From Deferribacteres bacterium (GTDB lineage Bacteria; Nitrospirota; Thermodesulfovibrionia; UBA6902): a DNA stretch of 8,823 nt. Positions 1 to 4,908 of this stretch are shown piece after piece. The notes beneath the pieces were generated by a model. The model had not been told where the DNA came from, searched no databases, and saw only the letters and a list, made by a program, of their open reading frames with translations. The position numbers were made by a program, and so were the translations under genes. The stretch is from NCBI GenBank assembly GCA_013152795.1, contig JAADFS010000042.1:1-8823 (forward strand), written 5' to 3'. Position 1 is the first letter of the stretch, and every line of letters begins with the position of its first letter.

Positions 1-292
1 TCATTGGCATGATTCATTATACTGTAAGCAATCAGCAATCAGCAATCAGCTTTCAGTAAAACAATACTATCGACAAAAAACACTGAGGTTCAAGAATCAT
101 CTATGCTTGGGCACTCCGATTCATAATTTCGGCAATGTATTTTTTTCTATGCGGCGGTAAGGAAATTCTCCTCCGGCAAAGAGGGGGGGGCAGGAGAGAT
201 TTCACCTTAATGCTGCATAGACGGACAGGAGAGCCCTGCCCCATATATCGCTTTCGGAGCGACTCTCGCTATCCCCTACACCGGTCTCAGTG
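1..292. other. Stretch without a convincing gene
   Basis: Besides the heptamer block at 21-57 this stretch has a G8 run (183-190) and a small hairpin (248-252 with 258-262, stem TCGCT/AGCGA, loop TTCGG). The hairpin lies just downstream of vapC on the minus strand, but no T run follows it on either strand, so it is a poor intrinsic terminator. A 61-codon open frame at 135-320 on the plus strand has no ribosome binding site, looks like no known protein and runs antisense into the vapC end. I do not call it. Confidence 0.6.
21..57. repeat. AATCAGC heptamer array (3 copies) inside an imperfect inverted repeat
   Basis: Three perfect tandem copies of AATCAGC occupy 30-36, 37-43 and 44-50. They are flanked by ACTGTAAGC (21-29) and GCTTTCAGT (49-57), which are reverse complements apart from one mismatch, so the block could fold into a stem with the repeats in its loop. 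A perfect TATAAT lies on the minus strand at 16-21, next to the block, with only weak -35 matches within the repeats. No coding function is apparent. It resembles the short tandemly repeated heptamers found between genes in several bacterial groups. Confidence 0.7.
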
Positions 293-694
293 TTACCAGA
301 TTACAGAAAGGCCGGGATAATGCTTGAGCCTTTCATCTTTGCTCACTACCGGAGAACCATACTCCAGTGCCGTTGCAACAAGAATGCAATCTGCAGGGTC
401 TCCGGTAAAGCCTTTTTCCAGCCGGGTGCTCCGCACGGCTATATGGGGAGTTAAAGGAACCAGGCGCACGCGGGGAAGCTTCAGCGCCAGATCTATCCAT
501 ACTTCTACATCACGGTCTAAGACCAGCCGTTTTCTTGAAACCAGCATGGCGACCTCCCAACAGCTAATGGCGCTGATATTAATTATTTCTGAGGCGTTAA
601 TAGCCTTTTGAGCCCTTTTAGACAACTTTGACGATGAAGTTGACCACCATATCCAGGCATGTGTATCCAGGAGGATCAAGAGGCGGCTCCCCAT
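293..694 (-). CDS. vapC: VapC-family PIN-domain ribonuclease toxin
   Basis: A 133-residue single PIN domain, the normal size for VapC toxins, which are Mg2+-dependent RNases that block translation by cutting tRNA or rRNA. The acidic catalytic set is visible: D10 in LLDTHAWIW, E47 in SCWEVAML, D99/D102 in GDPADCILVATA and D120 in VVSKDERL; the protein ends in VIW as is common in this subgroup. It lies directly downstream of a Phd/YefM-type antitoxin gene and overlaps it. The ATG at 694 has no evident ribosome binding site. A TTG at codon 6 (677-679) is preceded by GGGGAG at about 8 nt and would give MILLDTHAWIWW, closer to typical family N-termini. It would overlap the antitoxin's expected stop (676-678) as TTGA. 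I keep the ATG but regard the TTG as a serious alternative. The toxin looks intact, although its antitoxin frame appears shifted. Confidence 0.88.
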   Translation of the reverse strand: MGSRLLILLDTHAWIWWSTSSSKLSKRAQKAINASEIINISAISCWEVAMLVSRKRLVLDRDVEVWIDLALKLPRVRLVPLTPHIAVRSTRLEKGFTGDPADCILVATALEYGSPVVSKDERLKHYPGLSVIW

Positions 695-902
695 TCGACG
701 TCAACAGGGCTGACGATATCCCCTTCTGCAGGATGCTGCCCTTTAACTGCTCCCTGATGCTGGCTTCCGAGTCGGTTACCGGAGATACAAGCGCTACGGG
801 CTTACCCCGTTTAGTCACAATAATCGTTTCGTGCTCATGGGCAACCTCATCCAGCAGGGCAAGACACTTTTCTTTAAATTTCCCGGCTCCAATGGTTTTC
901 AT
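618..902 (-). CDS. Phd/YefM-family antitoxin with a probable frameshift in its C-terminal tail
   Basis: The N-terminal 60 residues are a typical Phd/YefM DNA-binding antitoxin, with MKTIGAGKFKEKCLALLDEV followed by ETIIVTKRGKPVALVSPV. Such proteins neutralise the cognate toxin with a C-terminal tail and repress their own operon. After residue G61 the open frame continues as 33 unfamiliar residues that overlap vapC by 77 bp. One extra G in the G4 run at 720-723 would restore a different tail, DIVSPVDVEWGAAS, ending at 676-678. That is the family-like ending and gives a 75-residue protein, the usual length. GGAGG at 908-912, five bases before the ATG, supports the start. The frame as given is therefore either a sequencing error, a real mutation, or a product needing -1 slippage. 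The antitoxin and toxin were presumably translationally coupled. The family assignment rests on the N-terminal motif and gene order. Confidence 0.85.
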   Translation of the reverse strand: MKTIGAGKFKEKCLALLDEVAHEHETIIVTKRGKPVALVSPVTDSEASIREQLKGSILQKGISSALLTSNGEPPLDPPGYTCLDMVVNFIVKVV

Positions 903-915
903 CCATACCTCCAGA

Positions 916-940
916 ATGACTATGATTATATGACTATAGT
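916..940 (-). promoter_or_regulatory. Promoter and candidate operator of the toxin-antitoxin operon
   Basis: A perfect minus-strand TATAAT (925-930) lies 22 bp upstream of the antitoxin ATG. No good -35 hexamer sits at normal spacing, although a perfect but misplaced TTGACA occurs further upstream on the same strand. The plus strand has two copies of ATGACTAT (916-923 and 930-937), 14 bp apart and straddling the -10. The 8-bp palindrome ACTATAGT overlaps the second copy (933-940). Repeats over the -10 suit autorepression by the antitoxin, as is known for Phd-type systems. Operator function is inferred. Confidence 0.5.
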
Positions 941-1063
941 GTTATGCTCTCATCTCCGGTACACAAATGTCAACAATAAAATCTATAGACAGAGAGTCTG
1001 GCGGGAAAGCTTTATCTGCGATACCTTCAGGGGCAACAGGCCACCCCTTTCCCCGTCCCTCCC

Positions 1064-1849
1064 TCAATGTCCCATTAATTCATTAATCACGGCACTGATA
1101 TCGGGGGCTTTCATGATGGCAGTGCCGACAAGCACGGCATCAGTCCTTGTCGCCTCCAGGGCCTCGATATCGGCCCTTGTATTTATGCCGCTTTCGCTTA
1201 CCACGATTCTGTCATCAGGGATGTCCTTCAGAAAATCAAACGTTGTCCTTAAGCTTATGTCAAAGGTGCCGAGGTCCCTGTTGTTTATCCCTATGATCGC
1301 GGCCCCGCAGTAGAGCGCTGTGTCAAGCTCCTTGAGGGTGCGGATTTCCACGAGACAGTCCAGTGAAAGCTCACCCGCCAGTGCATAGAGGTCGCTTAGT
1401 TGCGACCTTTCAAGCGCCGCGGCTATCAGGAGGACGGCGTCCGCATGGTTCGCCCGCGTCTCGTAAATCTGGTACTCGTCAAAGATAAAGTCCTTCCTGA
1501 GTATCGGCTTTGCAGTCAGGCGCCTTGCCTCACCGAGATATTCAAGCCTGCCCGCGAAAAAACGCCCTTCCGTCAGAACAGAGATCGCCGCTGCACTTGA
1601 CCTCTCATAAGCAGAGACTATGGCTGAAAGGTCGAAGTCCTCCCTTATGACGCCCTTTGACGGGGACGCCTTTTTTACTTCCGCTATGAGCTTCACAGGC
1701 CCCTGCCGCTCTCTCTTGACGGCGGCCCTGAAAGGCCTTACGGCATCCATATCACGTATCCGGGCCTTTAATTCAGCCAGCGGTATCCTGGATTTTGTGA
1801 GTCTTAATTCTTCTTTTTTATGTCTGAGGATGTCATCAAGGATATTCAT
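1064..1849 (-). CDS. trpC: Indole-3-glycerol phosphate synthase
   Basis: A 261-residue (beta/alpha)8-barrel enzyme of normal single-domain TrpC length. It converts 1-(2-carboxyphenylamino)-1-deoxyribulose 5-phosphate to indole-3-glycerol phosphate, with CO2 and water loss, in tryptophan synthesis. Numbered from the ATG, the catalytic set is visible: E57 and K59 in IAEVKKASPSKG, K119 in LRKDFIFDEYQIYE, E168 in CLVEI, N189 in IGINNRDLGTF and S220 in VSESGI. VLVGTAIM near the end is the phosphate-binding loop. The 49/21/31-residue spacings from K119 onward match the well-studied archaeal enzyme. The ATG at 1849 gives MNILDDIL, a standard N-terminus; an in-frame TTG two codons upstream is possible but less likely. 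No ribosome binding site is obvious before either. No other trp gene is in the window, so this is an orphan copy or part of a dispersed pathway. It is divergent from the membrane-protein gene. Confidence 0.97.
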   Translation of the reverse strand: MNILDDILRHKKEELRLTKSRIPLAELKARIRDMDAVRPFRAAVKRERQGPVKLIAEVKKASPSKGVIREDFDLSAIVSAYERSSAAAISVLTEGRFFAGRLEYLGEARRLTAKPILRKDFIFDEYQIYETRANHADAVLLIAAALERSQLSDLYALAGELSLDCLVEIRTLKELDTALYCGAAIIGINNRDLGTFDISLRTTFDFLKDIPDDRIVVSESGINTRADIEALEATRTDAVLVGTAIMKAPDISAVINELMGH

Positions 1850-1856
1850 ATGCAAA

Positions 1857-1886
1857 ATTTTAAAGGTAATGCAGGGGGAAATTCAA
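1857..1886 (-). promoter_or_regulatory. Candidate trpC promoter
   Basis: On the minus strand, TTGAAT (1881-1886) and TAAAAT (1857-1862) are separated by 18 bp, with 4/6 and 5/6 matches to sigma-70 consensus. The predicted transcription start, about 7 nt past the -10, falls at about 1850, one base before the trpC ATG. That would give an almost leaderless message, in line with the missing ribosome binding site. It sits back to back with the rightward promoter at 1893-1921. Confidence 0.4.
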
Positions 1887-1892
1887 GTGAAA

Positions 1893-1921
1893 TTGACTTT
1901 TAACATGGCCCTGTCTAAAAT
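1893..1921 (+). promoter_or_regulatory. Sigma-70-like promoter of the membrane-protein gene
   Basis: TTGACT (1893-1898) and TAAAAT (1916-1921) lie exactly 17 bp apart, each matching consensus at 5 of 6 positions. The predicted start near 1928 leaves a leader of about 20 nt before the ATG at 1948. The divergent trpC -35 box is only 6 bp away, so the two promoters may compete for polymerase or share a regulator. Confidence 0.55.
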
Positions 1922-1947
1922 AGGCCATTGCGAAAGCGTTTTTCATT

Positions 1948-2889
1948 ATGATGATCGAATCCATCAGGGAAGGCTTTAATATCGCCAACAGGAATCTGCC
2001 TCTCGTCCTTCTCCGAGTCGCCGTGACAATAATCAATGTCTTCAGTTTCTTTGTCTTCATGGTGGTCCCGGTGGCGGTCGCCGCAGCCTACATGGGCTTT
2101 GACCTGACGCATGCAAGGGACCTGCTGCCTTCCTTCATTGATAACCCGCTTGAGTTTGTATCAAGATACCTGGGGCTCGTCCTTCTTGTCGGGACGGCGT
2201 TTGTCTTTTATCTGACATTTGCTTCCATGCTGCTCCTGTACGCAGTAGGCGGCATCCTCGGGGTATTGAAAAACGCCGCCCTTGATGTGCATTACAGGTT
2301 CAGCCTCCGGTCTTTTTTCAGTGAGGCCAACGGCAATTTCTTCCGGCTGTTGTGGCTGGTCTCCATCCTGTTCGGATGTCTTGCCGTGGTGCTTGCCGTT
2401 GTCGTTGCAGCGGGATTAATAGTCGCCGCTGCCGCGCAGGCCTTTGCAGGAGGAGAAAGAACCATCGAGGTGTTTCTACGGTCATTTGTAACGGTGTCGA
2501 TTATTGTTTTCACCATAATGATTTTTATTGCAGGCGCGGTGTTCAGCGTCTATTGCATGGCCGCTTCGGTGGTGGAGAAAAAGGGAGCGGTTGATTCAGT
2601 AAAGAGTACGTTTGTATTCCTAAAGAGAAAGCCGGAGGCGTTTCTCTTTTACATAATACTGATTGCCGGGATTGTTGGAGCGAGCCTCGTATTTTTCATC
2701 CTGGGATTGCCCTTCCGCGTGATTCCCGTGCTTGCGCCGGTTATGAATATTGCACTGTCGCTTATGAATATCGTGTTTCAGGCTTACCTTATGGTAGTGA
2801 TGTGGGGCTGCCTTATCGTTTATTACATAAAGGGCACGGATTACCCTGCCCCGCCGTCTTTTTCACCGCCTGAAATTCCATTCCGCTGA
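1948..2889 (+). CDS. Six-helix integral membrane protein of unknown function
   Basis: A 313-residue protein dominated by hydrophobic segments at roughly residues 18-50, 74-108, 132-165, 180-205, 231-256 and 260-294, so about six transmembrane helices and no signal peptide. Amphipathic stretches sit between them: IIESIREGFNIANRNLP-like at the N-terminus (MIESIREGF), the 109-130 region before helix 3, and VVEKKGAVDSVKSTFVFLKRKPE before helix 5. This pattern of short 'EA(F)..' amphipathic helices preceding paired membrane spans recalls the poorly characterised glycerophosphodiester-phosphodiesterase membrane-domain or DUF4013-like proteins. The tail is proline-rich (residues 299-313). No catalytic motif is seen, and I do not assign a function. 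ATG codons at 1948 and 1951 are both possible; neither has a clear ribosome binding site, but a good promoter precedes them. The 3' end overlaps the convergent lipM-like gene by 27 bp. Confidence 0.9.
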   Translation: MMIESIREGFNIANRNLPLVLLRVAVTIINVFSFFVFMVVPVAVAAAYMGFDLTHARDLLPSFIDNPLEFVSRYLGLVLLVGTAFVFYLTFASMLLLYAVGGILGVLKNAALDVHYRFSLRSFFSEANGNFFRLLWLVSILFGCLAVVLAVVVAAGLIVAAAAQAFAGGERTIEVFLRSFVTVSIIVFTIMIFIAGAVFSVYCMAASVVEKKGAVDSVKSTFVFLKRKPEAFLFYIILIAGIVGASLVFFILGLPFRVIPVLAPVMNIALSLMNIVFQAYLMVVMWGCLIVYYIKGTDYPAPPSFSPPEIPFR

Positions 2890-3648
2890 GGAATATTTAT
2901 TCTTCTCAAGCTCCCTTGCACGGGCCGTCTCGAATCCTGCGGGGACGTCTGAGATCATCTTTACGCCGAGTTCTTTCTCAAAGGCCTCTTTAAATGAATT
3001 CTTCAGGTCATTAACGGTTATCCCCGGCGCATAATCCCTGACCGCGCCGATCTCCCTGAAGTCATCCTCATTGTCATGCCCTGTTACACTGCACAGCTCC
3101 CCTGCATCGAAACTCAGCAGAACAGAGCCGTGCTGCATGAATCCGTCGGCATAACGCCTCTGGGCGCTGCCTATGATTTTCCTGCCGCTGGCGGTTATCT
3201 CGCCGTAAGACAGTGCCCTGAAACACGCAGGACTTCTGCGGCGTGCATGTCGGCGTTTTTCAAATGACGCTTCCGCATCTATGCCGTTGAGCCTGAGCAT
3301 CAGGACAAGCGCCCTGCTGATGACCGTATAGTCCTCAAGCAGGCTGCCCCTGAACACGGAAAGGCCGGCCGGTGCCGAGAAACTGTATGTAAGCTCCGAG
3401 TCATGCAGTACGGCCCTGCCCCCGGTCAGCCTTCTTACAACCGGATAATTCATCTTTCTGCAGTAGTCAATGTCTATGTCCGTGGTCCTCTGGAAGTATC
3501 CGATGCTCAGCGAGGGCCTGCTCCACTCGTACAGCCTCAGTGTGGGGGGGGAGAGTTTCCGCCTCACGGCCTCTGATATGGCCTCATCAAGGGCCATGTT
3601 GAAGAAGGCATGGTTTGGCCCCTGGACGATGATGCGTATGAATTGCAT
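2863..3648 (-). CDS. lipM: Octanoyl/lipoyl transferase of the BPL/LplA/LipB family (LipM-like)
   Basis: A 261-residue biotin/lipoate protein ligase fold enzyme. Such enzymes attach octanoyl or lipoyl groups to the lysine of lipoyl domains (glycine cleavage H protein, 2-oxoacid dehydrogenases). Visible motifs are FFNMALDEAI (15-24), LRLYEWSRPSLSIGYFQ (37-53), the lipoyl-AMP/acyl-binding RRLTGGRAVLHD (72-83), and SPACFRALSYGEI followed by GRKIIGSAQRR (139-165). A cysteine (C142) just before the GRK...GSAQ segment is the hallmark of LipM/LipL-type thioester transferases rather than ATP-dependent LplA ligases, so octanoyl-ACP:GcvH octanoyltransferase is my preferred reading; lipoate ligase is the alternative. 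The ATG at 3648 gives a normal N-terminus but has a weak ribosome binding site. It lies 37 bp after cooT on the same strand, probably cotranscribed. A C8 run in the coding sequence (plus-strand G8 at 3544-3551) encodes the SPP near residue 34 and is a possible slippage site. Confidence 0.88.
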   Translation of the reverse strand: MQFIRIIVQGPNHAFFNMALDEAISEAVRRKLSPPTLRLYEWSRPSLSIGYFQRTTDIDIDYCRKMNYPVVRRLTGGRAVLHDSELTYSFSAPAGLSVFRGSLLEDYTVISRALVLMLRLNGIDAEASFEKRRHARRRSPACFRALSYGEITASGRKIIGSAQRRYADGFMQHGSVLLSFDAGELCSVTGHDNEDDFREIGAVRDYAPGITVNDLKNSFKEAFEKELGVKMISDVPAGFETARARELEKNKYSSAEWNFRR

Positions 3649-3685
3649 GTTTCGCTTTGCGGGTTGCGCGTTGAACCCCTTGCTT

Positions 3686-3874
3686 CTATTCTTTCCTTAG
3701 AATTATCTTGTGCCGCGAGAGGGAAATCTCCTTTATCGAGCCCTCAAAAAGCTTCTGCTCGCCGAAGATGTTCCTCATCAGGATTTTGCCGTCTTCAGGT
3801 TTCAGCACGTCCACGTTTTCAAGGTACAGCTCTTCGCCTCCGTCTTTTTCAATATATGCATTTGTCTCACACAT
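3686..3874 (-). CDS. cooT: CooT-family small nickel-binding protein
   Basis: A 62-residue protein beginning MCETNAYI, with the LYLENVDVLKPEDGKILMRNIFGEQK core, abbreviated here as residues 16-41, and ending in the EISLSRHKIIL motif. The conserved Cys2 after the start Met, the small beta-barrel-like pattern and the length of about 60-70 residues fit the CooT family. In Rhodospirillum, dimeric CooT binds one Ni(II) through Cys2 and is linked to carbon monoxide dehydrogenase maturation. Family members have also been labelled predicted RNA-binding proteins. AGGAGG (GGAGG at 3886-3890) stands 11 nt before the ATG and fixes the start. It precedes the lipM-like gene by 37 bp in the same orientation. 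No carbon monoxide dehydrogenase or nickel-enzyme gene is visible here, so the specific partner is unknown. Confidence 0.85.
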   Translation of the reverse strand: MCETNAYIEKDGGEELYLENVDVLKPEDGKILMRNIFGEQKLFEGSIKEISLSRHKIILRKE

Positions 3875-3904
3875 TTTTATTCAATCCTCCTTTTATCTGT
3901 AAGG

Positions 3905-3944
3905 CCCCTTGGACACCGGTATTAAAAGACCGGTGTCCAAAGGG
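3905..3944. repeat. Perfect 12-bp inverted repeat (strong hairpin) upstream of cooT
   Basis: TTGGACACCGGT (3909-3920) and its exact reverse complement ACCGGTGTCCAA (3929-3940) flank an 8-nt loop. After one mismatch the stem extends by three more G-C pairs (3905-3907 with 3942-3944). It lies between the recO end and the cooT ribosome binding site. No T run follows on either strand, so it is not a standard intrinsic terminator. It could be an mRNA-stabilising or processing structure, a protein-binding palindrome, or a dispersed repeat element. Confidence 0.85.
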
Positions 3945-3963
3945 TGCAGTTGTCAGGGTGCAG
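3941..3963. repeat. 14-bp-period direct repeat AGGGTGCAG
   Basis: AGGGTGCAG occurs at 3941-3949 and again at 3955-3963, a spacing of 14 bp, twice the heptamer period seen in the adjacent array. It may be a decayed piece of a short tandem repeat. It abuts the hairpin at 3905-3944. No function is evident. Confidence 0.6.
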
Positions 3964-3992
3964 GAAAGACATAGGATTCCTTCCGCCCCCCC

Positions 3993-4090
3993 TGAACTCT
4001 AAACTCTAAACTCTAAACTCTAAACTCTAAACTCTAAACTCTAAACTCTGAACTCTGAACTCTGAACTTTGAACTCTGAACTTTGAACTT
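3993..4090. repeat. TRAACTY heptamer tandem array, 14 copies
   Basis: Fourteen uninterrupted 7-bp units fill exactly 98 bp. Unit 1 is TGAACTC, units 2-8 are TAAACTC, units 9-10 TGAACTC, 11 TGAACTT, 12 TGAACTC and 13-14 TGAACTT. A C7 run (3986-3992) borders it on the left and the recO stop lies 11 bp to its right. The unit is not a multiple of three and contains TAA/TGA on one strand and TAG (in most units) on the other. The array therefore carries stop codons in every frame on both strands. It is too short in period for CRISPR. Confidence 0.97.
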
Positions 4091-4101
4091 TATTCCCTTC
4101 C

Positions 4102-4884
4102 TCACCCGCCGGCAAATGCATGCCTGTTTCCGGGAGAAACCGCTTCAGGGAATCCCGATGACTGGAGTTTTCCGGACAGGAGGTGGTTCAGGTGCCTGTC
4201 CAGCAGACCTGAAAGTTCGGACAGTGTCCGGCTGTCGGGCCTGAGGCGGTTTGAGATATTCATGGGCCACTCTATGCTGTGTGCATAGAAGTGAACCGTC
4301 CTGTGGCCTATGCGTATAAACGGTTTGCCGGCCCTGTCCGGCGCGGCAGCGCATCTGCGGCAGAGTACCGTACCTGAGTCGGGATAGAAGTCAAGGCTCT
4401 TTGCGCCGCACCTGCCGCAGCCGCTTAACCGGGGGGCGCAGCCGATCGCTGCAAGCAGGCGGATACGTGCAATAAGATGCAGCGCCTCCCTCTGCCCGGG
4501 CACTGATGATTTTATGAAGTTCAGAATATTAAGGAAAAAAGAAAACAGCCTCCGGTTGGGAATCCCCTCCGGCATCATGGAAATCAATATCTCGGCAAGC
4601 TTTGATATGTTCACAAAATCATAATAGCTTTCTCTTAATCCGTGAAACGAACTGATGATGTCGGCCTGCGTGATTTTCTGCATTGCGGACTGCTCTTTTC
4701 CCCACAGGGATATACGAGCATGTGTCAGGGGTTCGAGGCTGCTCCCGAACCTGCTCTTCGTTTTCCTGGAGCTTTTCGCAAAGGCCTTGATTATTCCCCT
4801 GTCAGGGGTGAGGCAGGTTACTATAAGGTCGGCTTCGCCGTATTTCTGTGTTCTGAGGATTATCCCTTCGGTTCTTGTCAGCAC
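4102..4884 (-). CDS. recO: DNA repair protein RecO
   Basis: A 260-residue RecO, the RecFOR-pathway mediator that displaces SSB and loads RecA on gapped single-stranded DNA. The N-terminal OB-fold is recognisable (residues 1-80: EGIILRTQKYGEADLIVT, then LTPDRGIIKAFAKSSRK), followed by the helical middle domain and a four-cysteine zinc site at C156, C159, C175 and C178. Zinc sites of this kind are present in Deinococcus and many bacterial RecO proteins but not in that of E. coli. Length is normal for the family (about 240-270). Its ATG is 24 bp downstream of the bifunctional nuclease gene, so the two are probably cotranscribed. The 3' side opens onto the heptamer array and a long hairpin rather than a clear terminator. 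Confidence 0.96.
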   Translation of the reverse strand: MLTRTEGIILRTQKYGEADLIVTCLTPDRGIIKAFAKSSRKTKSRFGSSLEPLTHARISLWGKEQSAMQKITQADIISSFHGLRESYYDFVNISKLAEILISMMPEGIPNRRLFSFFLNILNFIKSSVPGQREALHLIARIRLLAAIGCAPRLSGCGRCGAKSLDFYPDSGTVLCRRCAAAPDRAGKPFIRIGHRTVHFYAHSIEWPMNISNRLRPDSRTLSELSGLLDRHLNHLLSGKLQSSGFPEAVSPGNRHAFAGG

Positions 4885-4908
4885 GCTGTCTTCAAAGGCC
4901 GCGCATTA

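Noticed and set aside
248..262. Terminator for vapC
   Set aside because: Only a 5-bp stem and no T run downstream on the minus strand.
135..320. Plus-strand open frame of 61 codons
   Set aside because: No ribosome binding site, Arg/Gly-rich composition driven by a G8 run, no familiar motif, and antisense overlap with vapC.
970..975. TTGACA-like -35 for the toxin-antitoxin promoter on the minus strand
   Set aside because: About 37 bp from the TATAAT, and no good -10 at 16-18 bp; probably incidental.
1029..1048. Terminator downstream of trpC (GGGG/CCCC pairing)
   Set aside because: Weak, imperfect stem and no T run on the minus strand.
1860..2112. Two minus-strand open frames upstream of trpC
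   Set aside because: They lie over the divergent promoters and the membrane-protein gene start and show low-complexity charged sequence without motifs.
3993..4090. CRISPR array
   Set aside because: Continuous 7-bp tandem units with no spacers and no cas genes.
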